Source of the DNA: SG8-40 sp035528435 | GTDB taxonomy: Bacteria > Pseudomonadota > Gammaproteobacteria > Burkholderiales > Eutrophovitaceae | NCBI GenBank assembly: GCA_035528435.1 | Contig: DATKYN010000240.1 | Coordinates: 1-21,722, forward strand | Length of the DNA: 21,722 bases | Reading direction: 5' to 3' | Shown here: one piece after another, positions 1-11,049 of the stretch | Position numbering within the stretch: position 1 is the first letter of the stretch | Layout: each line of letters begins with the position of its first letter | Made by a program: the position numbers and the translations under genes | Notes under the pieces: generated by a model | Seen by the model: only the letters and a program-made list of their open reading frames with translations | Databases searched by the model: none | What the model was told of the DNA's origin: nothing

Positions 1-928
1 CCGCATCCTTTAATGGGTATTCGTAGTTGATGTTGGCGTCGAGTATGCCGTCGCCGATTGCCTTGAACAGATCACGCGCCGCCCATTCGAGGTCGGAGCG
101 TTTGGCGAGATAGTGCATGATCGCCGGCCGGGTAATGAACAGTGAACCGCGCCGGCCAAGGTCCTGAATAATATCGACCGGATCGGGCGGCCCGGACACG
201 TGGCCGTATGCCGCGCACACACCCATCAGCCGCAGACTGTCGAGCGAGGCCTGCAGAGTGTCCTTGCCGATGGCCTCGTAGACGACCGCCGCGCCTTCGC
301 CGTTGGTGACCTCTTTCACTTTCGCGACGAAGCTCTCCTTTGAGCGCACCACCGGGTAGTCGCAACCCGCAGCACGGGCAGCTTCGGCTTTCTCTTCGGT
401 ACTGACGGTGCCGACGATGGTCGCACCCAGCGCCCTGGCCCATTGGCACAGAATCAGTCCCATCCCGCCGGCGGCGGCATGAACCAGGATCGTGTCGCCC
501 GGCTGCACCTTGTAGGTCCGGTGCAGCAGGTACTGCGCCGTCATGCCTTTCATCAGCAGTGCCGCGACTTTGCGATCATCGAGCGCTTCGGGCAGGTGCA
601 AGAGCTTGTCGGCCGGGTAGTTGCGCGCTTCGGCGTAGCTGCCCAGCGGCGGAATGCCATAGGCGACCCGGTCACCAGGTTTGAAACTGCTCACGCCCTC
701 CCCAAGCCCTTCGACAACCCCGACGCCTTCGAAACCGATCACTACCGGGCAAGGCGGCACCGGCCACGGGTGGGAAATGCCGCCGCGGTGATAGGTGTCC
801 GCGTAGTTCACGCCGACTGCGGTGTGGCGCAACCGGACCTCGCCCGGTGCCGGGTCCGGCACGGGCCAGTCCTCCCATTGCATCGCAGCGGGCGGGCCGA
901 GTTTGTGGATGACTTGCGCTTTTGACAA
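1..928 (-). CDS. qor: NADPH:quinone oxidoreductase (zeta-crystallin type), 3' end cut by window edge
   Basis: A medium-chain dehydrogenase of the Qor/zeta-crystallin group, which reduces quinones with NADPH in the cytosol. About 309 residues are visible. They align along their length with E. coli Qor as I remember it (327 aa): an N-terminal WEDWPVPDPAPGE stretch, VGVNYADTYHRGG, then the nucleotide-binding motif HAAAGGMGLILCQWARALGA, and near the edge the family's YPLKDA. About 20 residues are missing beyond base 1. The start is a TTG at 928-926 with GGAG 8 nt upstream. An in-frame TGA lies further upstream and there is no ATG or GTG in between; the first ATG would remove 15 conserved residues. 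The gene follows the DsbA-like gene after 24 bp, so the two probably form an operon. The zinc ligands of alcohol dehydrogenases are absent, as expected for this subgroup. Family confidence is high; the physiological quinone is unknown. Confidence 0.9.
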   Translation of the reverse strand, partial: MSKAQVIHKLGPPAAMQWEDWPVPDPAPGEVRLRHTAVGVNYADTYHRGGISHPWPVPPCPVVIGFEGVGVVEGLGEGVSSFKPGDRVAYGIPPLGSYAEARNYPADKLLHLPEALDDRKVAALLMKGMTAQYLLHRTYKVQPGDTILVHAAAGGMGLILCQWARALGATIVGTVSTEEKAEAARAAGCDYPVVRSKESFVAKVKEVTNGEGAAVVYEAIGKDTLQASLDSLRLMGVCAAYGHVSGPPDPVDIIQDLGRRGSLFITRPAIMHYLAKRSDLEWAARDLFKAIGDGILDANINYEYPLKDA

Positions 929-952
929 TGCTGCTGCTCCGTTCGGTTTGGA

Positions 953-1618
953 TCAGGTGGCAAACTCTTCCGCCAGCTGACGCAGGACCGACGTGAAATT
1001 CTCGATCCCCTGTGCGCCCGTCACCAGATACTTCTGGTTGAAGATCATTGCCGGAACGCCCTGGATGCCGCGCTCTGTCCAGACGCGTTCCGCGCCGCGA
1101 ACTGCATCTGCGAAGCGCGCGTCGCGCAGCACGGCGAGTGCTTCATCCCGGTCGAGTCCGACACTCGCCGCCGTGTCGGCGAGAACGTCAGGGTCATTCA
1201 CGTTCTGTTGATGCGTAAAGCATGCGGCAAAGAGTGCCATTTTCAGATCGTGTTCACGCCCCTGCGCTCCTGCCCAGTGCAAAAGTTGATGCGCCCGAAA
1301 CGTGTTGACGATTCTCATGTCGTCGGCGTAGTTGAAGCTGAAGCCGAGTTCGGAGCCCATTGCGGTCAACCGCGCGCGCACTTTGTGACTGTCTTCCGGT
1401 GTCGACCCGTATTTGGCCGCGAGGTGCTGTTGCAGGTCCTCGCCTTCTTCCGGCATGTGCGGATTCAGTTCGAACGGGTGCCAGTGAATTTCGGCAGGCG
1501 TGCCGGTTTCATGTAACGCTATTTCAAGCTGTTTGTAGCCGATGATGCACCACGGGCACACCACGTCGGAGACAATATCGATTCGCATCGTGGCCGTGTC
1601 CTGCGCTGTTTCGGTCAT
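953..1618 (-). CDS. DsbA-family (FrnE-like) thiol-disulfide oxidoreductase
   Basis: A 221-residue member of the DsbA/2-hydroxychromene-2-carboxylate isomerase superfamily (PF01323 type), closest to the FrnE-like cytosolic proteins. The thioredoxin fold opens with MRIDIVSDVVCPWC, with the CPWC active site at residues 21-24. The helical insertion spans the middle, and a cis-proline loop (GVPAMIF) precedes the last strand, followed by GAQGIENF. There is no signal peptide, so it should act in the cytosol. I chose the ATG at 1618 because GGAG lies 9 nt upstream. A longer reading from 1678 adds 20 residues that look non-coding, and an ATG 30 bp further in would also preserve the domain. It is the first gene of a probable operon with qor. 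The redox substrate cannot be told from the sequence. Confidence 0.9.
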   Translation of the reverse strand: MTETAQDTATMRIDIVSDVVCPWCIIGYKQLEIALHETGTPAEIHWHPFELNPHMPEEGEDLQQHLAAKYGSTPEDSHKVRARLTAMGSELGFSFNYADDMRIVNTFRAHQLLHWAGAQGREHDLKMALFAACFTHQQNVNDPDVLADTAASVGLDRDEALAVLRDARFADAVRGAERVWTERGIQGVPAMIFNQKYLVTGAQGIENFTSVLRQLAEEFAT

Positions 1619-1886
1619 GTGCCTTTTCTCCAGCCCATGAATCGCGTGGCATGGGCCGCAGTCGCGGTGTCGATGCAATCGTCGTGCGGCAGGATCAGTG
1701 GCTTCCAGCCGTTAGTTGTGCTTACGCCGTAAACATCGATGCCTGGTTGTGACGCCGTAGATTTTTCCTAAACTGCCCGACGACCCTATCAATTTCGTCG
1801 ATGCCGGTTGCGTCGATGCGCGACGTGGCCCGGACTTTCATTATGGATATGCTATTTTGATGGTATTCGAAAAGGAAGTGTCAAAA

Positions 1887-2678
1887 GTGAGCCCCCGCGT
1901 AATTGAAACCACTGAAAATCGGGAGAACGCCCGTATCAAGGTTTTCTGGCAGCCCGGCTGCACATCGTGTTTGCGGGTGAAGGAATTCCTGACATCGCAG
2001 GGCATTGAGTTCGATTCCATTGACGTGCACAACGATGAAGAAGGGCTTGCACAGCTAACGGAACTGGGCGCGCGCAGCGTGCCGGTCGTGGCGCTTGGCG
2101 GCAGCTACACGCTGGCGCAGTCCCTGAACGATGTCATCAAGTTTCTCGACCTGAAGACCAGGGCGATGGACATGCTGGCACCGGACGACCTGGTTGCAAA
2201 ACTGGATCTGGTGTTGACCGCCGCCGCGCGCCTGACCGGGCAATTGTCAGACGAACAGTTGCGCACGGTATTTCGCAATCGTAACCGAACCGTCGGCGCG
2301 CTTGTTTACCATATCGTGCGCGTCGCGGAAATGGGTTTGCAGGCGGCGCAGCAAACGGAACTCCGGTTCGAAGCATTCAACGATCTGCCGCCGACGCACT
2401 GGCGCCGCGATGATCTGGTGCGTTGGGCAGCACAAATTCGCGCGCAGCTTCTCGCATGGTGGCGCAGCGAGACCGACCCCTCACTTGGTTATGATGTGCC
2501 GACCTACTACGGACAGCGCCCGATGCACGAAGTGCTGGAGCGCACAGCCTGGCATGCCGCGCAGCACACACGGCAGCTTGCGTTGATTCTGGAAAGCTTC
2601 GGGATTGATCCGGATCGGCCGCTGAGTGCAGCCGATCTCGCCGGCCTGCCGGTCCCGGAAGAGGTCTGGGACCGGTAG
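1887..2678 (+). CDS. Glutaredoxin-DinB two-domain fusion protein
   Basis: Two domains lie in one chain. The N-terminal half is a glutaredoxin/NrdH-like fold: KVFWQPGCTSCLR with a C-x-x-C pair, then SVPVV with the cis-proline and GGSYTLAQS, the usual glutathione-side loop. The C-terminal half is a DinB/DUF664-type four-helix bundle that keeps a three-histidine metal site: His in VYHIVR and two His in WHAAQHTRQL. Counted from the TTG at 1857 these are C35, C38, H152, H233 and H237; subtract 10 for the start used here. I prefer the GTG at 1887 because GGA in AAGGAAG lies 10 nt upstream and the extra leader residues are not glutaredoxin-like. The ATG at 1860 is the alternative. DinB proteins often act as thiol-dependent metalloenzymes, so a thiol or peroxide detoxification role is plausible but inferred. 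It is transcribed away from the DsbA-like gene. Confidence 0.85.
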   Translation: MSPRVIETTENRENARIKVFWQPGCTSCLRVKEFLTSQGIEFDSIDVHNDEEGLAQLTELGARSVPVVALGGSYTLAQSLNDVIKFLDLKTRAMDMLAPDDLVAKLDLVLTAAARLTGQLSDEQLRTVFRNRNRTVGALVYHIVRVAEMGLQAAQQTELRFEAFNDLPPTHWRRDDLVRWAAQIRAQLLAWWRSETDPSLGYDVPTYYGQRPMHEVLERTAWHAAQHTRQLALILESFGIDPDRPLSAADLAGLPVPEEVWDR

Positions 2679-2679
2679 T

Positions 2680-2703
2680 CGTCAGTTATTGATAACGGTG
2701 ACG
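2680..2703. terminator. Hairpin between convergent genes, possible bidirectional terminator
   Basis: The 29-bp gap between the converging fusion gene and the flavin reductase gene holds an inverted repeat: CGTCA-GTTAT, a TG centre, then ATAAC, a GG bulge and TGACG. There is no T-run directly after it on either strand, so termination is only suggested by its position. Confidence 0.35.
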
Positions 2704-2707
2704 GACT

Positions 2708-3787
2708 CTAGTCGGCAAAAAATTCCGGCCACCTGCCTTCGACGTATTCCTGGAATTTTTCCGACATGCCTTCGGATTTCAGGTATGCGCGCGGAACCGG
2801 CATCTCCACGGGTTTGAACGAAGGGTCTGCCTTGTAACGATTCGGCCAATCGTGTTGCAGCATGGCCGCACGCCCCAGCATGATCCAGTCGGCGCCTGCG
2901 GCCATGGTGGCTTCGGCTTCCTGCGGTGTGCGGATTTTTCCGGCAACACCAAGGCGCGTGTTGTGCCGGTCGAGCTCGGTGAAGTAGCTCATCAATGTCC
3001 GGCCCTTGTGCTCGTCTTCCTCGGGTTCCTTGAACACATCCCAAAGCGACATGTCGAGAAAATCGATGTTGTCCTCGGCCATCAGTCGCTGGGCGATCTG
3101 GACCGAGTCGGCCAGTTTCATGCCGAAACGCTCGGCGGACAATCGCACGCCCAACATGAAATCCTTGCCACAGCGCGCGCGCACACCGTCGATAATTTCG
3201 AACAGGATGCGCGAGCGGTTTTCCAGGCTGCCGCCGTACTCGTCGCTGCGATGGTTGATCTCCGCGCTGAAGAACTGACACAGAATGTACTGGTGCGCGC
3301 CGTGCAACTCGACGCCGTCAAAGCCGGCTTTCTCGGCGCGCACAGCGGCGGCGATGAAGTCCTCGATCAATTGCTTCACTTCGGCGTGGGTCAGTGCGCG
3401 TGCGCCGGTTTTCTCGTTATCCGACGGACAAACCGGCGTCGTACCGATGACTTCGCTGGGTGAACGCAGCCCGGCGTGATGCAGTTGCGACACGGCAACG
3501 CTTTGCTGCGCCTTGATTGCACCTGCCAGGCGCGTCAGGCCGGGAAGGTGATCGTCCGACCAGATGCCCATCTGCCCCGGAAAGCCTTTGCCGATTTCCT
3601 GCACATGCGAGGCGCACGTCATCGTCAAGCCGAAACCGCCTTCCGCGCGCATGGTGAGCCAGCGGAATTCGTCTTCCGACATCTTGCCGTCTTCATGGCT
3701 TTGTTGGTTGGTTAATGGTGCCAGCATGAAGCGGTTTTTCATGGACGGGCCGTGGCTAAAGCTTAGTGGTTCGAGCAGGTTGGGCAT
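2708..3787 (-). CDS. Old Yellow Enzyme family NADH:flavin oxidoreductase
   Basis: A 359-residue FMN-dependent (beta/alpha)8-barrel ene-reductase of the OYE/12-oxophytodienoate reductase family (PF00724). Visible family marks are the N-terminal LLEPLSF and MKNRFMLAPLT, SQLHHAGLRS, the substrate-binding HGAHQYILCQFFS (usually HGAHGYLLNQFLS), NHRSDEYGGSLENRSR, GVRLS and the phosphate-binding end VAGKIRTPQEAE with DWIMLGRA. The length is normal. The ATG has GGAAG about 9 nt upstream. Such enzymes reduce activated C=C bonds of enals, enones or nitro compounds using NAD(P)H; the natural substrate is not predictable. Two positions in the HGAH loop (Q for G, C for N) differ from the commonest form and may alter the substrate pocket. 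It stands alone, 234 bp from the next gene upstream. Confidence 0.93.
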   Translation of the reverse strand: MPNLLEPLSFSHGPSMKNRFMLAPLTNQQSHEDGKMSEDEFRWLTMRAEGGFGLTMTCASHVQEIGKGFPGQMGIWSDDHLPGLTRLAGAIKAQQSVAVSQLHHAGLRSPSEVIGTTPVCPSDNEKTGARALTHAEVKQLIEDFIAAAVRAEKAGFDGVELHGAHQYILCQFFSAEINHRSDEYGGSLENRSRILFEIIDGVRARCGKDFMLGVRLSAERFGMKLADSVQIAQRLMAEDNIDFLDMSLWDVFKEPEEDEHKGRTLMSYFTELDRHNTRLGVAGKIRTPQEAEATMAAGADWIMLGRAAMLQHDWPNRYKADPSFKPVEMPVPRAYLKSEGMSEKFQEYVEGRWPEFFAD

Positions 3788-4021
3788 TGAGATTCTTCCG
3801 GAGGAGGCTGTTGATGTTGTCCCGGAAGTTGGCGAAGCACATCACTTTCGCAACGGCTGTGCGCAACGTTGTAACGCATGCAGTGTGTATGACCGCAGCG
3901 CCCGGGATGGCGCGAAGGGCGCAGTCTACCTCAATCTATTGGCGTCACGTGCTGTCAGGCAAGCCCTGTTGGTACGCTAATTCGGAATTGTGCGACGGGC
4001 CTGATTGAAGGCCTCGCAGAT

Positions 4022-4918
4022 TCAGGCACCCAGCCACGCCGCCCCGCGCACGCCACTGGAATCGCCATGATGGTTGCGTAGCAGCGCGGTATCAACCCGA
4101 TCCGAGAACACCCATTGCGACCACAGCTGGAGGACGCTTTCGTACCAGCGTGTGATATTCGACATTCCTCCCCCGAGTACGATGGCATCCGGATCGAGGA
4201 CATTGATGACGTGAGCCAGCGCCCTTGCGAGCCGGTCTTCATAACGCTCCATGCTTGCCAGACTGCACGCTTCACCCCGTGCCGCCGCGGAAACGATTTC
4301 TTCACTGGAAAGCTCTACGCCATTGTGGCGGGCATGGTCGCCGGTGAGCGCGGGCCCGCACAGAAATGTCTCGATGCAGCCGTTCTTGCCGCAGTAGCAA
4401 GGCGGTCCCGGCCGTTCTTCGTCGCGGGACCACGGCAGCGGATTGTGTCCCCACTCTCCGGCGATGCGGTTGGGCCCGGATAGCAGCTTGCCATCGACGA
4501 CGATGCCGCCGCCAACACCGGTGCCCAGAATCACGCCGAACACAACGCGATGGCCCGCAGCGGCGCCATCAGTCGCCTCCGACAGCGTGAAGCAGTTGGC
4601 GTCGTTTTCGATTTGAACGTCACGATCGAGAAGCCGGATCAGGTCATCCAGAAGCGGTCGCCCGTTCAGCCAGGTCGAATTGCAGTTGCGCATCAAGCCG
4701 GTGCCCGGTGAAATCGCGCCCGGTGTGCCGATGCCCACTGATCCGCGTTCGCCCAACTCTTGCTCGGCCTGTGCCACCAGTGAAACGATGGAGTGCAGTG
4801 TCGTGTCGTAATCGCCACGCGGTGTCATCACTCTTTTGCGCAGCAACTCACGACCGCTCTCGTTCAGGGCGATGATTTCAGTTTTCGTTCCTCCGAGGTC
4901 GATACCCAGCCTGAGCAT
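4022..4918 (-). CDS. mak: Fructokinase, ROK family (Mak-type)
   Basis: A 298-residue ROK-family sugar kinase that should phosphorylate fructose to fructose-6-phosphate with ATP in the cytosol. It aligns nearly end to end with E. coli Mak as I remember it: GIDLGGTKTE at residues 5-14, STWLNG, the catalytic aspartate in ENDANC (D106), GTGVGGG, GEWGHNPLPW, the zinc site H158 with C174, C176 and C181 in CYCGKNGCIETF, then LDPDAIVLGGGMSN and the C-terminal HGDSSGVRGAAWLG. The length is normal and all key residues are present. The ATG has GGAG 8 nt upstream. It is separated by 78 bp from the phosphatase-like gene upstream on the same strand, so cotranscription is possible. Substrate choice within ROK kinases is not absolute. 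Confidence 0.93.
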   Translation of the reverse strand: MLRLGIDLGGTKTEIIALNESGRELLRKRVMTPRGDYDTTLHSIVSLVAQAEQELGERGSVGIGTPGAISPGTGLMRNCNSTWLNGRPLLDDLIRLLDRDVQIENDANCFTLSEATDGAAAGHRVVFGVILGTGVGGGIVVDGKLLSGPNRIAGEWGHNPLPWSRDEERPGPPCYCGKNGCIETFLCGPALTGDHARHNGVELSSEEIVSAAARGEACSLASMERYEDRLARALAHVINVLDPDAIVLGGGMSNITRWYESVLQLWSQWVFSDRVDTALLRNHHGDSSGVRGAAWLGA

Positions 4919-4996
4919 CAGGTTCTCCCCGGGGTTAACCGGACAGGAGCGAACTTGTTCGCACGGTATCCATCTTTCGAACCACCGGCCAACCGG

Positions 4997-5479
4997 TCAC
5001 GTATTGTGATTGCTGGCAACGTCGCTGATAAACGACCGCCAGACATCGTTCGGCTGCCAGATTTCGCGCATCGGGAAGGAAGCGGCATCTTCGCTCTCGC
5101 CCAGAACAAGCTTCCGATAGAGATACACAAACGCAGAAACGCGCATGTTTTTTGCACAATGCACCCACACCTTGCGCCCTTCGAACGCTTTCAATATGTA
5201 CACGAACTGGGAGAACTGGCCTGGAACGGGCTGTTCCCAGTCAACCGGTATCTGTACGTAAGCGAGACCTTGCCGGGTGACCAGTTCGGCTTCGCCGGCA
5301 AGGGCATTCGAAGATGTCGGCGGCGCAAGATTGATCACCGCGTCAACACCCAGCGCCGGAAGCCGTCCGATGTCTTTCGGAGAAAGCTGGCCGGACGTCC
5401 ACAGCCAGTCGAACACCTGGCAGGTGTTCTCTGCGTCCATTTTTCCCTCGGGTGAGGATGGGGCTAACGTCGGGCTCAT
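4997..5479 (-). CDS. Tyrosine-phosphatase-like protein with a shortened CX4R loop
   Basis: A 160-residue protein with a dual-specificity-phosphatase-like fold: WLWTSGQLSPKDIGRLPALGVDAVINLAP (strand-helix-strand entry, like DUF442/BLH-type phosphatases), IPVDWEQPVP with a possible general-acid Asp at 80, and the phosphate loop VHCAKNMRVSAFVYLYR. C108 and R113 are separated by four residues, not the usual five, and the following Ser/Thr-Gly is absent. I believe bacterial relatives share the HCxxNxRVSAF form, so this is probably a family trait and not a mutation. Activity on phosphotyrosine is uncertain. The ATG lies 7 bp after the Rid gene stop, so the two are almost certainly cotranscribed. 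An internal ATG at residue 14, preceded by GAGGG, is an alternative start. Confidence 0.8.
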   Translation of the reverse strand: MSPTLAPSSPEGKMDAENTCQVFDWLWTSGQLSPKDIGRLPALGVDAVINLAPPTSSNALAGEAELVTRQGLAYVQIPVDWEQPVPGQFSQFVYILKAFEGRKVWVHCAKNMRVSAFVYLYRKLVLGESEDAASFPMREIWQPNDVWRSFISDVASNHNT

Positions 5480-5486
5480 CCGCGCC

Positions 5487-5870
5487 TCACTTTGCCGCCA
5501 CTACTTCCAGCTCGATCAGCATGTCGGGCCATACCAGTTCGGGCAGGAAGGTCAGCATCGATGCCGGCGCGCATTCGCCCAGGTATTGGGTGCGGATGTC
5601 GCGATAACCGGCCAGGTCCTCCCGCCTGATCAGGTGTTGGGTCAGCTTGACGATGTCCTCGACGCCCATGTCCGCTTCGCTTAGGATTTGAACGATATTT
5701 TTCCAGGCCAGGTCAGCTTGTTCGGCAAAGCTTTCCGGCAATTTGCCGCTGTCGCTGTTGATGCCGGGTGTGCCCGATACGTAAACGATGCGTTTGGCGC
5801 CGTTGATTTCGACCGCGTCGCTGTAGCTACCGACGTGATGTGCAACACCGGCATTGATTGTTCGATTCAC
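5487..5870 (-). CDS. Rid (YjgF/YER057c/UK114) family protein lacking the deaminase arginine
   Basis: A 127-residue Rid-fold protein, expected to be a cytosolic trimer. The family pattern is clear: IVYVSGTPGI, a central helix with QADLAWKNIVQILSEAD, MGVEDIVKLTQHL and the closing LIELEVVAAK. In RidA proper, a conserved arginine in the PAR motif holds the carboxylate of the 2-imino acid; here the motif reads PASML with Ser104 at that place. It therefore probably belongs to one of the Rid subfamilies without imine deaminase activity. The start is a GTG at 5870 with GGGGAGG 8-9 nt upstream. The phosphatase-like gene follows after 7 bp. The substrate is unknown. Confidence 0.87.
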   Translation of the reverse strand: MNRTINAGVAHHVGSYSDAVEINGAKRIVYVSGTPGINSDSGKLPESFAEQADLAWKNIVQILSEADMGVEDIVKLTQHLIRREDLAGYRDIRTQYLGECAPASMLTFLPELVWPDMLIELEVVAAK

Positions 5871-6035
5871 AGTTTTGTCCTCCCCGGACGATACAGAGTT
5901 TTCTGGCAGCCCACTTCACGGGCCATTCTAACGCCGCGTTTTCAGCGGGAAGGTGCGACTCCGGCGCGAAACGCCGAACCATGCAGCGACAGGCGATTTC
6001 GTGTTGTCGCAATTTGCCGGAATGAACGGCGAGCC

Positions 6036-6500
6036 TCACAGCCATCTGCGCACCGTCGCCTTGTATGCCAGATAGTCCTCGCCAAACAATCGCGCCAGCG
6101 TTTTTTCCTCCGGCACGATCTGAAAGCGGCTGATGTAAGCGACAAACGCGAGCGGGCCGATCAGTGCCCAGGCTGACCACAGGTAGGCCGCCCACGCACA
6201 CAAAAAGAACGCAAGACCGACGTACATCGGATTGCGTGTAATGCGGTAAACGCCCGAGCGCACGATGGTGGAAGTGGTGCCCGGCTTCATTGGATTGACC
6301 GTGGTTTTTGCACGGTGGAAGGCGAGCAGCGCGGAGAAGTCAAACAGTGCACCGATCGCCGCGAGCGCGCTAGCCAGCGGCAGCCGCAGCGCGGTCAGCG
6401 TCTGCGGGTCGGCGCTCGTGTACGCGATTGCCCACATTGCGGTGGCAATCAGCAGTCCGATGACCGGTGGGGGGATTTTCAGTTCAAATGCGTTCAACAC
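6036..6500 (-). CDS. ICMT/PEMT-family membrane methyltransferase-like protein
   Basis: About 154 residues. There are three to four hydrophobic segments (around IGLLIATAMWAIAY, LPLASALAAIGALF, MYVGLAFFLCAWAAYLW and ALIGPLAFVAYI) and the family signature of isoprenylcysteine carboxyl methyltransferase-like proteins: RSGVYRITRNPMYVG followed by PEEKTLARLFGEDYLAYKATVRRWL. These proteins sit in the inner membrane and bind SAM through the RNPMY and EE...RW motifs; bacterial substrates are mostly unknown. I place the start at the GTG at 6500, since the reading frame upstream is Arg/Cys-rich with no membrane segment. GAGAG lies about 5 nt upstream; the next codon, TTG, could also serve. It follows the YCII gene by 58 bp on the same strand. 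Confidence 0.85.
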   Translation of the reverse strand: MLNAFELKIPPPVIGLLIATAMWAIAYTSADPQTLTALRLPLASALAAIGALFDFSALLAFHRAKTTVNPMKPGTTSTIVRSGVYRITRNPMYVGLAFFLCAWAAYLWSAWALIGPLAFVAYISRFQIVPEEKTLARLFGEDYLAYKATVRRWL

Positions 6501-6558
6501 GTGGTCTCTCAGGCCGCAGGCTACGCCAAAACCCGGGTCGTTGCGCGAATCATGTCTG

Positions 6559-6879
6559 TTACGCACCCGGCATCGGTATGAGTTCCGACACCTCCAGTGA
6601 GCCACCGATATCGAGAAACGGGCAGCTTTTCGCAATTGTCATTGCTGCGTCCATTGAGTCTGCCCTGACAATCGTGAAGCCCGACATGGTGGTTGTGCTT
6701 CCGGCAGTGATGGTGCCATCCGGGCTGACGGTGCTCGTATCCTTGAGAGGATTCGCAGGACTGACCGCGGATTCTCCCAGCGAGGACAGCCAATCCATGT
6801 ACTTCGCGAAATGCTTTTTTCCTTCATCGGCGCTGGAAGGTTTGTTTCCACCCAGATAGCTGATCATGTATTCAGGCAT
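6559..6879 (-). CDS. YCII-domain (DGPF) protein
   Basis: A 106-residue protein of the YCII-related family: MPEYMISYLGGNKP at the N-terminus, a helix HFAKYMDWLSSLG, DGTITAGSTTTMSGFTIVRADSMDAAMTIAKSCPFLDIGGSLEVSELIPM. This is the form common in small ferredoxin-fold proteins of proteobacteria. The ATG at 6879 was chosen because the domain starts there and GAG-rich sequence precedes it; a longer reading adds 32 unlikely residues. No catalytic role can be assigned. It heads a probable two-gene unit with the methyltransferase-like gene and is divergent from metH, whose promoter lies 230 bp away. Confidence 0.85.
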   Translation of the reverse strand: MPEYMISYLGGNKPSSADEGKKHFAKYMDWLSSLGESAVSPANPLKDTSTVSPDGTITAGSTTTMSGFTIVRADSMDAAMTIAKSCPFLDIGGSLEVSELIPMPGA

Positions 6880-7111
6880 TTTCGTTCTCGTCGTCCTCGT
6901 TGTATAAATCGTAAGCGGGCATCGATGCGCCCCGGGTTGCGTGGTCCTGTCACGAACTGGCGCCTTGAGCCGCAACGTTGAGCGTCAGCCCGCCAACAGC
7001 AGTTTAATCAGTGCGCGTCAAAGCGCATAGTGCGCCATGAAAAATGCGGTGTGGGGGGGTGACGAATACACATGGGGCGGCCGCAACAGCCGGGCGCATA
7101 CCTTGCTTCGA

Positions 7112-7140
7112 TTGACAGTAGCATCATGACGGGTTAACTT
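7112..7140 (+). promoter_or_regulatory. Sigma-70 promoter of the metH leader
   Basis: A perfect TTGACA (-35, 7112-7117) is followed after 17 bp by TAACTT (-10, 7135-7140). The predicted transcription start at about 7147 falls just before the SAM-II aptamer, which is where a riboswitch promoter should be. The -10 box is a moderate match; the position is the stronger argument. Confidence 0.65.
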
Positions 7141-7150
7141 GCGTCTCAAG

Positions 7151-7206
7151 TCGCGCCGATTTGATTCTCAGCTTGCAGGCGCTTAATAAATGTGGCTAAA
7201 GCGTGG
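7151..7206 (+). ncRNA. SAM-II (SAM-alpha) riboswitch aptamer upstream of metH
   Basis: The sequence matches the SAM-II class block by block: TCGCGC, GATTT, TTGCA, GCGC, then ATAAATGT and GCTAAA. I compared it from memory with the Sargasso Sea metX aptamer, where the same blocks occur in the same order; the loop before TTGCA is a few bases longer here. The P1 helix can form between GCGCC (7153-7157) and GGCGC (7178-7182). Loop bases GCTT (7171-7174) can pair with AAGC (7199-7202), which fits the H-type pseudoknot of this class. The class binds S-adenosylmethionine. The 3' part of the aptamer is also one arm of the antiterminator described separately, so SAM binding should favour termination before metH. 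Confidence 0.92.
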
Positions 7207-7229
7207 GAATAAAACCCGACTGCTTTAGC
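7195..7229 (+). promoter_or_regulatory. Antiterminator helix of the metH riboswitch
   Basis: GCTAAAGC (7195-7202) is perfectly complementary to GCTTTAGC (7222-7229), an 8-bp helix. Its 5' arm lies in the conserved GCTAAA of the aptamer and its 3' arm lies in the upper half of the terminator hairpin, so it excludes both. Without SAM this helix should form and let transcription proceed. Confidence 0.8.
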
Positions 7230-7242
7230 GGCCGGGTTTTTT
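7211..7242 (+). terminator. Intrinsic terminator of the metH riboswitch
   Basis: AAAACCCG (7211-7218) pairs with CGGGTTTT (7233-7240). An inner CTGC/GCGG stem with a TTTA loop continues the hairpin after one A-C mismatch, and T7237-T7242 supply the T-run. It lies 20 bp before the metH start codon and is the expression platform of the SAM-II switch. Confidence 0.88.
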
Positions 7243-7262
7243 GCATTTCAGGAGATGTCTTT

Positions 7263-10976
<3,714 letters not shown>

Positions 10977-10990
10977 CAGTCTTATCAGGT

Positions 10991-11022
10991 GCTACTGCGC
11001 GACGAGCGCGGGTTGCGGTAGC
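10991..11022 (+). terminator. Hairpin after metH, weak terminator candidate
   Basis: GCTACTGC (10991-10998) can pair with GCGGTAGC (11015-11022), one G-T pair included, 14 bp after the metH stop. No T-run follows, so it may only stabilise the 3' end of the message. The peptidase gene begins 27 bp later. Confidence 0.3.
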
Positions 11023-11049
11023 ATGCATTGACGGGACTGGAGTGACTGG

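Noticed and set aside
443..925. A 160-codon plus-strand open frame opposite qor
   Set aside because: It is antisense to a gene with a clear full-length match; the composition is that of a shadow frame.
2682..3281. A 199-codon minus-strand frame overlapping the flavin reductase
   Set aside because: Same strand but a different frame from a well-conserved OYE protein; no family features.
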